From: Bacillota bacterium
GTDB lineage: Bacteria > Bacillota > Bacilli > Paenibacillales > NBRC-103111
Reading direction: 5' to 3'
Length of the DNA stretch: 64,000 nt
Assembly (NCBI GenBank): GCA_023393235.1
Contig: JAEWMH010000055.1
Span: forward strand, 1 to 64,000
The position numbers and the translations under genes were made by a program. Positions 44,429-52,940 of the stretch are shown one piece after another. A model generated the notes under the pieces. It worked only from the letters and a program-made list of their open reading frames with translations. It made no database searches and was not told the DNA's origin. Numbering within the stretch: the first letter of the stretch is position 1; every line of letters starts with the position of its first letter.

Positions 44429-44812
44429 CTTATCCTGATCGGGGCAGCCTTGTTTATCCGCGGCACCGGTATCGGCGGTATCGCCATTCCCTTAATGACA
44501 GACGGATACACCGGCATGGTAAAAGAGGAAATTGCCCAGGCCAGTGTCGGAACACGGCTCATGCAAAATATTGGCGGCGCATTTGGTTCAGCTGTAGTGG
44601 CAACAGCGGTCAGCCATTCCATGCACGGCCAAACTCCCACAATCCCGCTTATGACCGCGGCTTACCATGACGGTTTTATGTTGACCTTGGTCTTGAGTAT
44701 CGTGATGCTCCTCCCCGCCATGTTCCTCACCAACAAAAGGTCTGTTGCTGCACAGAGAAAACAACCGGATAGCCGGGGCATAGGAGAGCTAAAGGAAAAC
44801 AGCTCCAGGTAA
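44429..44812 (+). pseudogene. C-terminal remnant of a DHA2 (EmrB/QacA-type) drug exporter
   Basis: The ~127-codon open frame reads LILIGAALFIRGTGIGGIAI, PLMTDGYTGM, QASVGTRLMQNIGGAFGSAV and a final helix, a good match to the last quarter of 14-helix DHA2 transporters (RGxGxG, then the nIGGaxGsA motif). The first ~350-380 residues are missing, an in-frame stop lies upstream and no ribosome site is seen. It starts just past the tetR operator, so tetR may once have faced a full divergent exporter gene. Confidence 0.75.
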
Positions 44813-44818
44813 ATGAAC

Positions 44819-44860
44819 AACCCCAACGAGACCATAAGATCGTGTCTTGTTGGGGTTTTT
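44819..44860 (+). terminator. Intrinsic terminator after the transporter remnant
   Basis: AACCCCAAC...GTTGGGGTT with an inner AGA/TCT pair forms a strong stem followed by TTTTT. It is consistent with the end of the former plus-strand exporter gene. Confidence 0.82.
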
Positions 44861-45010
44861 AAAATTGGATGTAAGATACACTGGTAAAAAAATTCGCTAA
44901 GAATTTTCGTCTCCGTTGCTACCCAGAAATTAACATGATCCATCCGCAGGCTATTGCATTAAGGAAGCCTCGAAAATGACCGGATCCGGGCGCTTCCCTG
45001 GATCCAGCCT

Positions 45011-45043
45011 ATTTCAATCCACGCACCCCATACGGAGTGCGAC
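45011..45043 (-). CRISPR. Solitary type I-C-like CRISPR repeat (orphan)
   Basis: The minus-strand 33-mer begins GTCGCACTCCGTATGGGGTG and ends CGTGGATTGAAAT, with the internal stem GCACTCC/GGGGTGC. This is the form of type I-C repeats (GTCGCACTC..GTGCGTGGATTGAAAT). I see no second copy within ~100 bp on either side and no cas gene in the window. It is best read as a relic or stray repeat, not a working array. The remaining 44861-45384 interval shows no credible gene. Confidence 0.6.
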
Positions 45044-45384
45044 AGCAGTAATCATCCACATTAATAACACATCGGCAACAATTCAAACTGTTCCGTTGAT
45101 TCTTGAATCAAATAAAGTATAGCATACATATTGACACCATCCGTAACGAAATATATCCATTGTGATTCGACAAGATCTGAGGTGCGAAGGAGCCGGGGTT
45201 TTTATGGGAGCTTGGCATTCGCACCCAGAGTTGGAAGGTTTGTTTTCAGTTGCCCTCAAGAACGAGGCGCAATCCATCAGCTGTACACATCGGCTCTCCT
45301 TTCATTTTTCTCCATGACAATGCTACAATTTCCATATCCGAATAGTGATTCCTGCGATAAAGCAATAGAAGGGGTGTGACCTAG

Positions 45385-46161
45385 ATGATCATTTCCGAGA
45401 ATGAGCCTATTGCTGCTTCCTTGTCTGAGGCCATCCATAACGGTGATATTCCTGGGTTGCAAAAGCTGCTCACCGATCATCCAGAGCTAGCTGCGGCGAG
45501 ACTTGTGGGAGATGATGGACACAACGGCAAGGTATCCCGAACATTGCTGCATGTGGCTACCGACTGGCCCGGCCACTTCCCAAACGGGGTAGAGTCCGTA
45601 GCCGTATTGATTAAAGCTGGAGCCGAGGTAAATGCTCGAATTGTTGGCCCTTCTGCTGAGACCCCACTCCATTGGGCTGCAAGCAGCGGTGATATTGAGG
45701 TGCTCGATGCTCTTATCGATGCTGGCGCAGATATTGAAGCATCCGGCGCAGTCATCGCCGGCGGAACGCCACTGGACGACGCAGTAGCCTTTGGACAATG
45801 GAGCGCTGCACATCGGCTGATTGAGCGCGGCTCGTCTTTTGCGCTTTGGCACGCTGCTGCACTCGGACTGCTGGAAGACATAAAAGCCCATTTTAGCGGG
45901 TCAGCACTTCACGGACGGTATCCATGGGGAACTACCCCCAATCATACTCCAGATAAAGTTACGGTCTCCTTCTGGTGCGCTTGCCATGGCGGACAGCAAC
46001 AAGCTGCCGAGTATTTGTTAGAGCGCGGAGCTTTACTAAACTGGATTTCCGTATGGGACGGGCTAACCCCCTTAGATGCAGCAAGACGAAACCCGAACGG
46101 CGATGTGGTTCAATGGTTGCAAAAACGTGGTGCTAAATCCGCTGCAGAACTGCACGGGTAA
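45385..46161 (+). CDS. Ankyrin-repeat protein
   Basis: The 258-residue protein has no signal or membrane segment. Ankyrin repeats are visible at ~15-40 and ~95-130 (ETPLHWAASSGDIEVLDALI, DAGADIEA), with further degenerate ones up to ~250 (HGGQQQAAEYLLERGA; DGLTPLDAARRNPNGD). Probably a protein-interaction module. Partner unknown. AAGGGGTG precedes the ATG. Confidence 0.85.
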   Translation: MIISENEPIAASLSEAIHNGDIPGLQKLLTDHPELAAARLVGDDGHNGKVSRTLLHVATDWPGHFPNGVESVAVLIKAGAEVNARIVGPSAETPLHWAASSGDIEVLDALIDAGADIEASGAVIAGGTPLDDAVAFGQWSAAHRLIERGSSFALWHAAALGLLEDIKAHFSGSALHGRYPWGTTPNHTPDKVTVSFWCACHGGQQQAAEYLLERGALLNWISVWDGLTPLDAARRNPNGDVVQWLQKRGAKSAAELHG

Positions 46162-46276
46162 AACATGAAGTGCATAAGTGGGAGGAATAGAGTGCCTAAA
46201 CAAAAGAGACAGTATGCTTAGGTACACCAATGCAACGCTGCCTCTTCCATTTTGACTAATCATTTATTCCTATCCA

Positions 46277-46816
46277 TTATTGACTATAAATGACCTTTCC
46301 CTCATCTGAATATCCCGTTATGGAATTCAACGTTAAATGGTCCTTCTTTGTTTTTTCCGGCTTTACGAACCACACTCGCATACCATCCTTGGTTTTAAGG
46401 ATTTCCGCCTTTTGTTTATATTCCTTTTTACCAGCCCTATATTTTATTTCAAGGCTATTAATCACGTCGTTGTTCAAAGTTCCCGTAAAAAGGGAAACGT
46501 AATTTGACTTTTTCCCATCTGCATCATTGCAATCATTATACATGGACGAAATTTGAGAGTTTTCTGTCAGGGACAAACTGCCACCACCACAGTAGGTGCT
46601 ATACGAGGGGCCAAAAACCAGGCCTGAGTGAAGGTTGTTACGGTCATCCTTCATAAAGATTACAATTCCATCTTTAACTTCAGCTTTTGCAATCATTTGC
46701 TTATCGTTGAGTTCATTCAAGACGGTACTCAAAGCAGACTGATGTGATGTACGGGTACTGCATCCGGCTATTAGCATCAAGCTCAGAATGACCAATAACC
46801 CTATTCTTATTTTCAT
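46277..46816 (-). CDS. Small lipoprotein of unknown function
   Basis: The 179-residue protein has a lipoprotein signal and lipobox LIAGC (Cys ~19 from the chosen ATG). The mature part is Asn/Asp/Ser-rich and probably mostly beta. I recognise no family. Codon use looks more AT-rich than the neighbours, which may indicate transfer. The ATG at 46816 with GGAG 9 bp upstream gives a proper signal peptide. Upstream ATGs add a non-hydrophobic tail. Confidence 0.65.
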   Translation of the reverse strand: MKIRIGLLVILSLMLIAGCSTRTSHQSALSTVLNELNDKQMIAKAEVKDGIVIFMKDDRNNLHSGLVFGPSYSTYCGGGSLSLTENSQISSMYNDCNDADGKKSNYVSLFTGTLNNDVINSLEIKYRAGKKEYKQKAEILKTKDGMRVWFVKPEKTKKDHLTLNSITGYSDEGKVIYSQ

Positions 46817-46978
46817 TTCCGTGTTCTCCATTTCTCCACCCGTGTTTATACCCTGATCATTATACCATAGCTTTAATGATGGAGCAGTTGAGGTTTGGTC
46901 TGACCGAGGATATTTCGAGAAAATGGTGTTCCTGCTCAAAGGATTGGAGGGACATGTTGAAGCCGCGGTAAGGCGACA

Positions 46979-47164
46979 GCTAACGGAACTGTGGAGCTCT
47001 TAGCGGTGAATTTTCGGGAGTTGTCGCGGCTAACGGAACTGAGAAGCTCTTACAAGGTGAAATAGGGGCATCAATCCGCGGATTAGCCGTCTAAGGTCGT
47101 CTGAGTTCCGTTACAATCTCAAAAGCTGCATTTTGGAACTCTAAGAGTCGCTCAGTTCCGTAAG
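46979..47164. repeat. Tetrad repeat array T5
   Basis: Forward units start TAACGGAACT at 46981 and 47031. Inverted units CTGAGTTCCG and CTCAGTTCCG start at 47101 and 47151. Both pairs are exactly 50 bp apart. The rest of 46817-47536 contains a C-rich, low-complexity stretch (47400-47550) and no credible gene. Confidence 0.9.
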
Positions 47165-47536
47165 CGCATCTGGGCCAGCATGGAACGTCCATCAGCCGAG
47201 TATGAGCTGCCATCAGTCGTCGATCCAGCCCTGCTTTTGCCCTATAGGATGCACCATAACATGCCCAATGTTCTTTCTGCAGCTCTTCAACACCTAGTTC
47301 CCCTTATGAAGAACCCAAAATTAGTTAGTATCAATCAATTATTAACACATATTAGTAAAGCCCATCTCTTCCAGCAAACAGCAAGCGAATGCGGGTTTCC
47401 AAAATTGACTGCCCCCTCCGCTCACAGACCGTTCCCACTCTCTCACAGACCATTCCCGCTCACCGACTGTTCCCGCTCCATCCATCCCGCACTCCTCGCT
47501 CTCCCACCGACCATCCCACGCCCCCGTCCTTCCCCC

Positions 47537-49066
47537 TCACCGCCCGTTCCGGCTCCGAAACTCGTCGAACTGGCGCTGGATCTCCGCCTTCACATGCTCC
47601 AACCCGGCGTTTTTGAGCTTGGCCTGGAACCGGGACATGGTGGCGTCCCAGTCCACCTTCTCGTCGTAGAGCAGCGCCAGATACTCCGACACGATCACGT
47701 TCACCTGGGCCATCTCCGACTTGATGGGCGTCAGATCGGGCATGAAGCCCAAGGTGGGCGAAGCCACCGCATCCTGGTTCCAGCTGCGCAGCTCCTTCTT
47801 GTAGGGCTCGGACAGATACTTGCTGAACCGGAAATAGCGGATGTCGTTCCAGGCCCAATGAATGGACATATACCGTTTGGTCGGATGCACCTCGTCATAG
47901 GAGATGGCGTCCCCCACCAGCTTGTAATTCACATTTTTTACCCCATAGGTGAACAAATCGTAGTTGTCCTGGTTTTTCCGCACCCAGTTGATCAGCGCCA
48001 CCGCTTCATTGACATGGCGGCTGGTGGAGAAGACGGACAGCATATTGTCCGCTGCCGTGAACATATATTTGGGCCGTTCGGGATGGAGGTACACATTCTC
48101 CAGCTCGGCCAGAGGCAGCTTTTCCTTGAAGGAATCGATCCGCTCCGCCTGCTTCAGAACCACACTCCACGTGGCGGCGATTTTCCCTTCATACAGCGCC
48201 TTCTCCGGATCGGGAATCTCCGGCGTCCCCTCCGGGCCGTAAGGAATGTAGCCCTTGCGCTGCCATTCATGGAGCTTCTCCATAATCTGCCGGAAAAACA
48301 CTGATTCATATGTGTTTTTGACCTCCAGCTGAGGGTCGGCCGGATCGATATAAACCGGGGCATTCAGATAATTCCCCGCCAGGAACGCCACATCCCCATA
48401 CTCCCGCAGCAGAAACCGTCCCGTATCATAAAAGTACGGAACCATCTCCGGCTCATTCACCGCGATGGCCTCCAGATACCGGTCCATATCCGCTACACTT
48501 CTGATTTCCGGCAGCCCGTATTTCTTCCGCAGATCCCCCCGGATCTGAACAAAGCTTTCATGCTCGGCAATGGGCATCACCCGGGGGATGGCATAAATAT
48601 GCCCGTTGATGGTCACCCCTTGCAGGGCGTAATCGGGAGTATGGGCGAGAATATCCGGACCGTATGTCTTAAGCGCACTGTCCAGCGGGGCCAGCACCTT
48701 CTTCGAAACCATATCCGACAGATTGGAATAGGAGGTCAGGGCCAGATCGTAATCTTCCCCGCTGGCTGCATTCACCCACACCCGGTTCCAATATTGGTCA
48801 AACGGGACAAAGGTAAACTCCAGCTTCAGCGGCAGGCCATCCTCGGCCAGCTTCTCCTCCACCGCCTTGGTCACCTGGGCCTGATCCTTGGGTTCGTCCA
48901 GCGGGAACAGGAGCTTCAGCGTAACCGGCTGCTGCCCCGGCACAGCTTGCTCATTGCCGGAAATAACGGGCTCGCGAGGAGCACCGGGCCGGACCATAAC
49001 CATCACAGCTGCGGCAGCTCCGGCTGCCAACGCCAGCACCACCGGTACCCATACGGCCTTCCTCAT
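47537..49066 (-). CDS. Membrane-anchored extracellular solute-binding protein
   Basis: The 509-residue protein has an N-terminal hydrophobic segment (~5-28) but no lipobox Cys, so it is probably anchored or secreted. The fold is that of family 1 sugar-binding proteins with the C-terminal part seen in DUF3502 members (MSIHWAWNDIRYFRFSKYL). It lies behind a terminator downstream of a complete LplABC-type system that already has its own lipoprotein, so it may be a second, separately expressed receptor. The ATG at 49066 has AGGAGG 7 bp upstream. Confidence 0.8.
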   Translation of the reverse strand: MRKAVWVPVVLALAAGAAAAVMVMVRPGAPREPVISGNEQAVPGQQPVTLKLLFPLDEPKDQAQVTKAVEEKLAEDGLPLKLEFTFVPFDQYWNRVWVNAASGEDYDLALTSYSNLSDMVSKKVLAPLDSALKTYGPDILAHTPDYALQGVTINGHIYAIPRVMPIAEHESFVQIRGDLRKKYGLPEIRSVADMDRYLEAIAVNEPEMVPYFYDTGRFLLREYGDVAFLAGNYLNAPVYIDPADPQLEVKNTYESVFFRQIMEKLHEWQRKGYIPYGPEGTPEIPDPEKALYEGKIAATWSVVLKQAERIDSFKEKLPLAELENVYLHPERPKYMFTAADNMLSVFSTSRHVNEAVALINWVRKNQDNYDLFTYGVKNVNYKLVGDAISYDEVHPTKRYMSIHWAWNDIRYFRFSKYLSEPYKKELRSWNQDAVASPTLGFMPDLTPIKSEMAQVNVIVSEYLALLYDEKVDWDATMSRFQAKLKNAGLEHVKAEIQRQFDEFRSRNGR

Positions 49067-49198
49067 CTGCATTCCTCCTGTCTGCAATTAACGCGCTCTA
49101 TGCTGTTTGCCTGTTGTCTTCATTATATCCAAAACCAGCCCCTTAAAGAAACGCAGCCTGCTGACAGCCAGCGCAACACGGTCCGCCCCGGCCCCCTA

Positions 49199-49233
49199 CA
49201 AAAAAACAGCGGCCCTCCTGAAACGGCCGCTGT
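49199..49233 (-). terminator. Terminator between the two solute-binding protein genes
   Basis: ACAGCGGCC (49206-49214) pairs with GGCCGCTGT (49225-49233), followed on the minus strand by TTTTTTT. It ends the permease-permease-binding protein operon 11 bp after the stop. Confidence 0.9.
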
Positions 49234-49243
49234 ACGTCACGTG

Positions 49244-50854
49244 CTATTTTTTGCTGGCCGCCACATAGCGGTCGTATTGGGCTTGTTTGCCCTTGATAAC
49301 ATCCTCGATGCCCATACCCTTCAGGGCCTTGATGTAGCTGTCGAACTTGTCGAGGCTTTCGCTGCCGGTAATGAACTTGATATGCATTTCATTCACATAG
49401 GTGGTGATGTCGGGCATAATCGTGCTTTCGGTGCTGGCTTCAGACGACAGGGCATATACGAAGGGGAACGGAGCCTTGATATATTTCTCCATCTCCTTGT
49501 CAATCTTGGCATGCCACGGTGCCACCAGGGTATCCACCGCTTCAACTGATTGCTCGATGGGCAGGTTTACCGGGTTGATGCCGGATTTTTGGATATAATC
49601 ATTGTCCTTGCCCTTCTCTGTGTACTCCTTCTTGCCGTTGACTACATCATAGGTGTCGCCCTTGATGCCCCAAGCGTACAGCTCCTTGGCTTCCTCGCTG
49701 CTGGCATAATCCAGGAATCGGAAAGCCAGCTCGGGATCCTTGGCATTCTTGGAGATGCCGAAGATACCGGTAACCGGGTTGCGGCCTACATAGAACTGGT
49801 CGCCGTGAGGTCCCTTAAGCGGTGCAATGCCCTTAATCAGAGGCACATTGGGATCGTAATCCTTAAACAGCTTGCTATACACCATGGAAGAATGATAGCT
49901 GAAATTGTAGGTGATGCCGGTCAGGTTCTGCGAAATTTTGGAGGTTACCTGGTCGGCGGTGGTGCTGGCGAAGTCCGCCTCCAGCAGCCCTTCCTTGTAC
50001 AAGCCGTTCAGGTAAGCCAGGTATTCCTTGTAGGCCGGCTCATAGTAGGAATAATGCACCTTGCCGTTTTTGTCGGCGTAGTAGTTGTTGGCCAGGTCCA
50101 GACCGAAGGAGGGCCCGAAGGCTTGAGTCACCATTTTGGACTCCATAGACATGGGGATTTCGTCCTGCTTGCCGTTTCCGTTGGGATCGCTGGTTTTGAA
50201 CTTGCGCAGCACCTCGGTAAATTCGTCCAGGGTGGTGGGCTCCTTCAATTGCAGCTTCTCCAGCCAGCGGGTGTTGATCATAAAGAGAGGCTGATAGTTT
50301 TTGGTGACCGCCAGCTGGGGCACATAATAGATTTTGCCGTCCGGCGTGGTCAGACTGGCCTTCAGCTCGGGATATTTTTCGAACAGCTTCTTCAGGTTAA
50401 CACCGGATTTGTCCAGATATTCATTCAAGGGTTTGAACAGGCCGCCCTGAATGTTCTTCATGTTCTGATCCGGATCCAGGGTGTAGATGATGTCCGGCAG
50501 GTCCTTCCCGGCGGCCAAACGGGGGCTGATGGCATCATTGTAGGTGCCCGGCGAAAGCAGTTCCCACTTGACGTTGACGCCTGTGCGTTTCACCAGCTCC
50601 TGGACAATGGAGGCCTTGTTCAAATCCACGTTGTTGCTCCACGCGTTGGTGGCCAGAATACTCAAGCTGCCGCCGTTATTCGTTACCGGAGCGGCCCCGG
50701 TATACTGGAAGGCCGGTGCTGCACTGGCACCCGGACTGGCACTTACTGCAGGGCTGGGCGCAGTCTCTTCCTTGGACGAGCAGCCGGCGGCCAATACGAT
50801 CACCAATGAAGCGGCCAGAGAAGCGTTAACGGCGCGTTTTGTTTGTCTTTTCAT
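49244..50854 (-). CDS. Sugar ABC transporter solute-binding lipoprotein (LplA-like)
   Basis: The 536-residue protein has lipobox VLAAGC (Cys25), an Ala/Ser/Pro linker, then the LplA-like fold (GKDLPDIIYTLDPDQNMKN; FKTSDPNGNGKQDEIP). It works with the two permeases upstream. GGGAGG precedes the ATG. The substrate is not evident because no hydrolase genes are linked. Confidence 0.9.
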   Translation of the reverse strand: MKRQTKRAVNASLAASLVIVLAAGCSSKEETAPSPAVSASPGASAAPAFQYTGAAPVTNNGGSLSILATNAWSNNVDLNKASIVQELVKRTGVNVKWELLSPGTYNDAISPRLAAGKDLPDIIYTLDPDQNMKNIQGGLFKPLNEYLDKSGVNLKKLFEKYPELKASLTTPDGKIYYVPQLAVTKNYQPLFMINTRWLEKLQLKEPTTLDEFTEVLRKFKTSDPNGNGKQDEIPMSMESKMVTQAFGPSFGLDLANNYYADKNGKVHYSYYEPAYKEYLAYLNGLYKEGLLEADFASTTADQVTSKISQNLTGITYNFSYHSSMVYSKLFKDYDPNVPLIKGIAPLKGPHGDQFYVGRNPVTGIFGISKNAKDPELAFRFLDYASSEEAKELYAWGIKGDTYDVVNGKKEYTEKGKDNDYIQKSGINPVNLPIEQSVEAVDTLVAPWHAKIDKEMEKYIKAPFPFVYALSSEASTESTIMPDITTYVNEMHIKFITGSESLDKFDSYIKALKGMGIEDVIKGKQAQYDRYVAASKK

Positions 50855-50917
50855 CTGATGTGAACCTCCCTATAATGGTTAAAATAAAATCAGAGCATCT
50901 ATACAGTCAAGGATGGG

Positions 50918-51799
50918 TTATCCTTTTACTGCCCCCAGGGTAACGCCCTTCACGAAATATTTCTGGATGAAGGGATAGAATAGAACAATGGGAACAATAC
51001 TGACTACGATGGAAACATAACGGACCTGCAGGGTGGAAACCGCCAGCGCGTTGGCAGAGGTTTGACCGCCCATTTTTTGCATAACCTCAGGAGAGGCCAT
51101 AATCAGAACCCGCCGGAGGAAAATCGTAAGCGGCTGCAGCTCCTGTTTGCTCAGATACAGCAGGGCACTGAAGAAATCATTCCAGTGGGCAACGGCATAA
51201 TAGAGGGTCAGCACGGCCAGAGTCGGTTTGACCAGCGGCACGGCCATCCGGAACAGCAGGGTAAACTCCTTAGCTCCGTCCATACTGGCGCTTTCAAAAA
51301 TCTCATTGGGAATGGATTCAAAGGCCGCACGCAGAATCATCACATTGAAGGTGTTGATCAGCACCGGCAGCACCATGGCCCAACGGGTGTTGTACAGGCC
51401 CAGTTCGGTAATGACCATGTAGATGGGAATCAGTCCCCCGGAAAAATACATGGTGAAGGCGATGAAGAAGTTGAGCTTCCGCCGCAGGAAGAATTCCCGC
51501 TTCGACAAGGGGTAAGCGGCCAAACAGGTAAAAACCAGGTTCAGCACCGTCCCTACCACCGTGTACCACAGGGTGTTGTAATACGAGGTCCACAGCTCCT
51601 TGTACCCCAGAACCATCCGGTAGCCGTCGAAGCTCAGGTCAACGGGAAACAGGGTCACCAGCTTGTTATCTATAGCCTGGACCGAGCTCATGGAGATGCT
51701 GACCAGATAGATAAACGGATACAGCGTGACAATAATCGCAATGAACACAATCAGATAAACCAGCGTATAGTAGGCTTTATCGACTAAAGGCTTTTTCAT
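50918..51799 (-). CDS. Sugar ABC transporter permease (LplC-like)
   Basis: The 293-residue MalG-type permease has six helices, the EAA loop EIFESASMDGAKEFTLLFRM and the C-terminal IQKYFVKGVTLGAVKG of the LplC group. GGGGAGG precedes the ATG. It is 24 bp after the partner permease. Confidence 0.9.
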   Translation of the reverse strand: MKKPLVDKAYYTLVYLIVFIAIIVTLYPFIYLVSISMSSVQAIDNKLVTLFPVDLSFDGYRMVLGYKELWTSYYNTLWYTVVGTVLNLVFTCLAAYPLSKREFFLRRKLNFFIAFTMYFSGGLIPIYMVITELGLYNTRWAMVLPVLINTFNVMILRAAFESIPNEIFESASMDGAKEFTLLFRMAVPLVKPTLAVLTLYYAVAHWNDFFSALLYLSKQELQPLTIFLRRVLIMASPEVMQKMGGQTSANALAVSTLQVRYVSIVVSIVPIVLFYPFIQKYFVKGVTLGAVKG

Positions 51800-51823
51800 G
51801 GTGTCCTCCCCATCTCCTCGGTT

Positions 51824-52741
51824 TTACCATAGGGACATATCGTTGAACTTGCGGCTGGCTGTATTCGCCAGGAACACCAGCACGAAGCCCACCACGGAGT
51901 TGAACAGGCCCACAGCAGTAGCAAAGCCGAAGTTTTGTGATTCGATGCCCTGACGGTACACGTAGGTGGAGATCACGTCTGCGGTTTCGTACGTGGCTCC
52001 GTTGTACAGCAGGTACACCTTCTCGAAATTGACGCTCATAATGCCCCCAATAGCCAGCAGCAGCAGAATCACAATGGTCGGTTTAAGGCTCGGCAGGGTC
52101 AGATGCCATACCTCCTGAAACTTGTTTACACCGTCGATTTTGCCGGAATCGTACATCTCCTGGTCAATGCCCATAATGGCGGCGATGTAGATAATCGAGC
52201 TAAAGCCGAAGCCCTGCCAGATGCCCGAGGCGGTAAAGATGGTGCGGAACCATTCCGGCGCCATCATAAAGTTAATTTTTTCCATCCCCATTTTGACCAA
52301 AAGGGTGTTGACGATGCCGTCGGCAGGTGACAGGAAGTTGATAATCATCCCCGCAATCACCACCGTCGAAATAAAATGCGGCAGATACGTAATGGTCTGG
52401 GCGAATTTCTTCAGAGCGGTATTCTTAATCTCCACCACACAGAGCGCGAACACAATCGGTACCCAGAAGCCAAACACCAGCGGGTAAAAGGCCAGCAGGA
52501 ACGTGTTACGGATCAGCCGCCAGAAGTAGCGGGACTCCACAAACTGGACGAACCATTTCATGCCCACCCAATCTCCGCCAAGGATGCCATTCCCGGGGGT
52601 GAAATTCTTGAAGGCCATGATCACACCCGGCATCGGCAGATAGCAGAAGATGAAATAATACAGGAATACGGGCAAAAACATCAGTATCAGCAGCTTATCC
52701 CGGCGGATGAGCTTGAGCAGCGGCGTTTTTTTCTGATGCAT
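51824..52741 (-). CDS. Sugar ABC transporter permease (LplB-like)
   Basis: The 305-residue MalF-type permease has six helices and the EAA loop EMYDSGKIDGVNKFQEVWHL. The ATG at 52741 with AAAGGAG upstream was chosen. The longer reading adds a basic, non-homologous lead. First gene of the operon. Confidence 0.88.
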   Translation of the reverse strand: MHQKKTPLLKLIRRDKLLILMFLPVFLYYFIFCYLPMPGVIMAFKNFTPGNGILGGDWVGMKWFVQFVESRYFWRLIRNTFLLAFYPLVFGFWVPIVFALCVVEIKNTALKKFAQTITYLPHFISTVVIAGMIINFLSPADGIVNTLLVKMGMEKINFMMAPEWFRTIFTASGIWQGFGFSSIIYIAAIMGIDQEMYDSGKIDGVNKFQEVWHLTLPSLKPTIVILLLLAIGGIMSVNFEKVYLLYNGATYETADVISTYVYRQGIESQNFGFATAVGLFNSVVGFVLVFLANTASRKFNDMSLW

Positions 52742-52900
52742 GCAGGTTGCTCTCCTTTCTCTTTTGCGTTGTCTTGTTTGCTGTAACCAAAGTGTAACAT
52801 TTCGTTTCCCGGCCAAAAATCCAACATTTTTTCGATAAGCATCACTTTTTTGTGGTGTTGAATCCGCTTACAAAAATTGATAAGCCTTCGGATGAATCGC

Positions 52901-52940
52901 AAAAAAAGCCTCCCGCTGCCGAATGCAGGGAAGGCTTTTT
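52901..52940 (-). terminator. Terminator after the sensor kinase gene
   Basis: AAAAAGCC...GGCTTTTT forms a stem with inner CCC/GGG pairing and a T-run on the minus strand, overlapping the kinase stop codon. It separates the two-component pair from the transporter operon. Confidence 0.85.

Noticed and set aside
45011..45043. A full CRISPR array at this site
   Set aside because: Only one repeat copy is visible; no regularly spaced second repeat within ~100 bp either side.
44662..45277. Two minus frames (44662-44943, 45083-45277) whose starts both resemble MDxxxFxxATExK
   Set aside because: The likeness is short and neither has a ribosome site or later similarity; not enough to call a duplicated gene or IS end.
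47400..47560. C-rich stretch CCATTCCCGCTCA-like as a third repeat family
   Set aside because: Only loose, short similarities; looks like low-complexity sequence.
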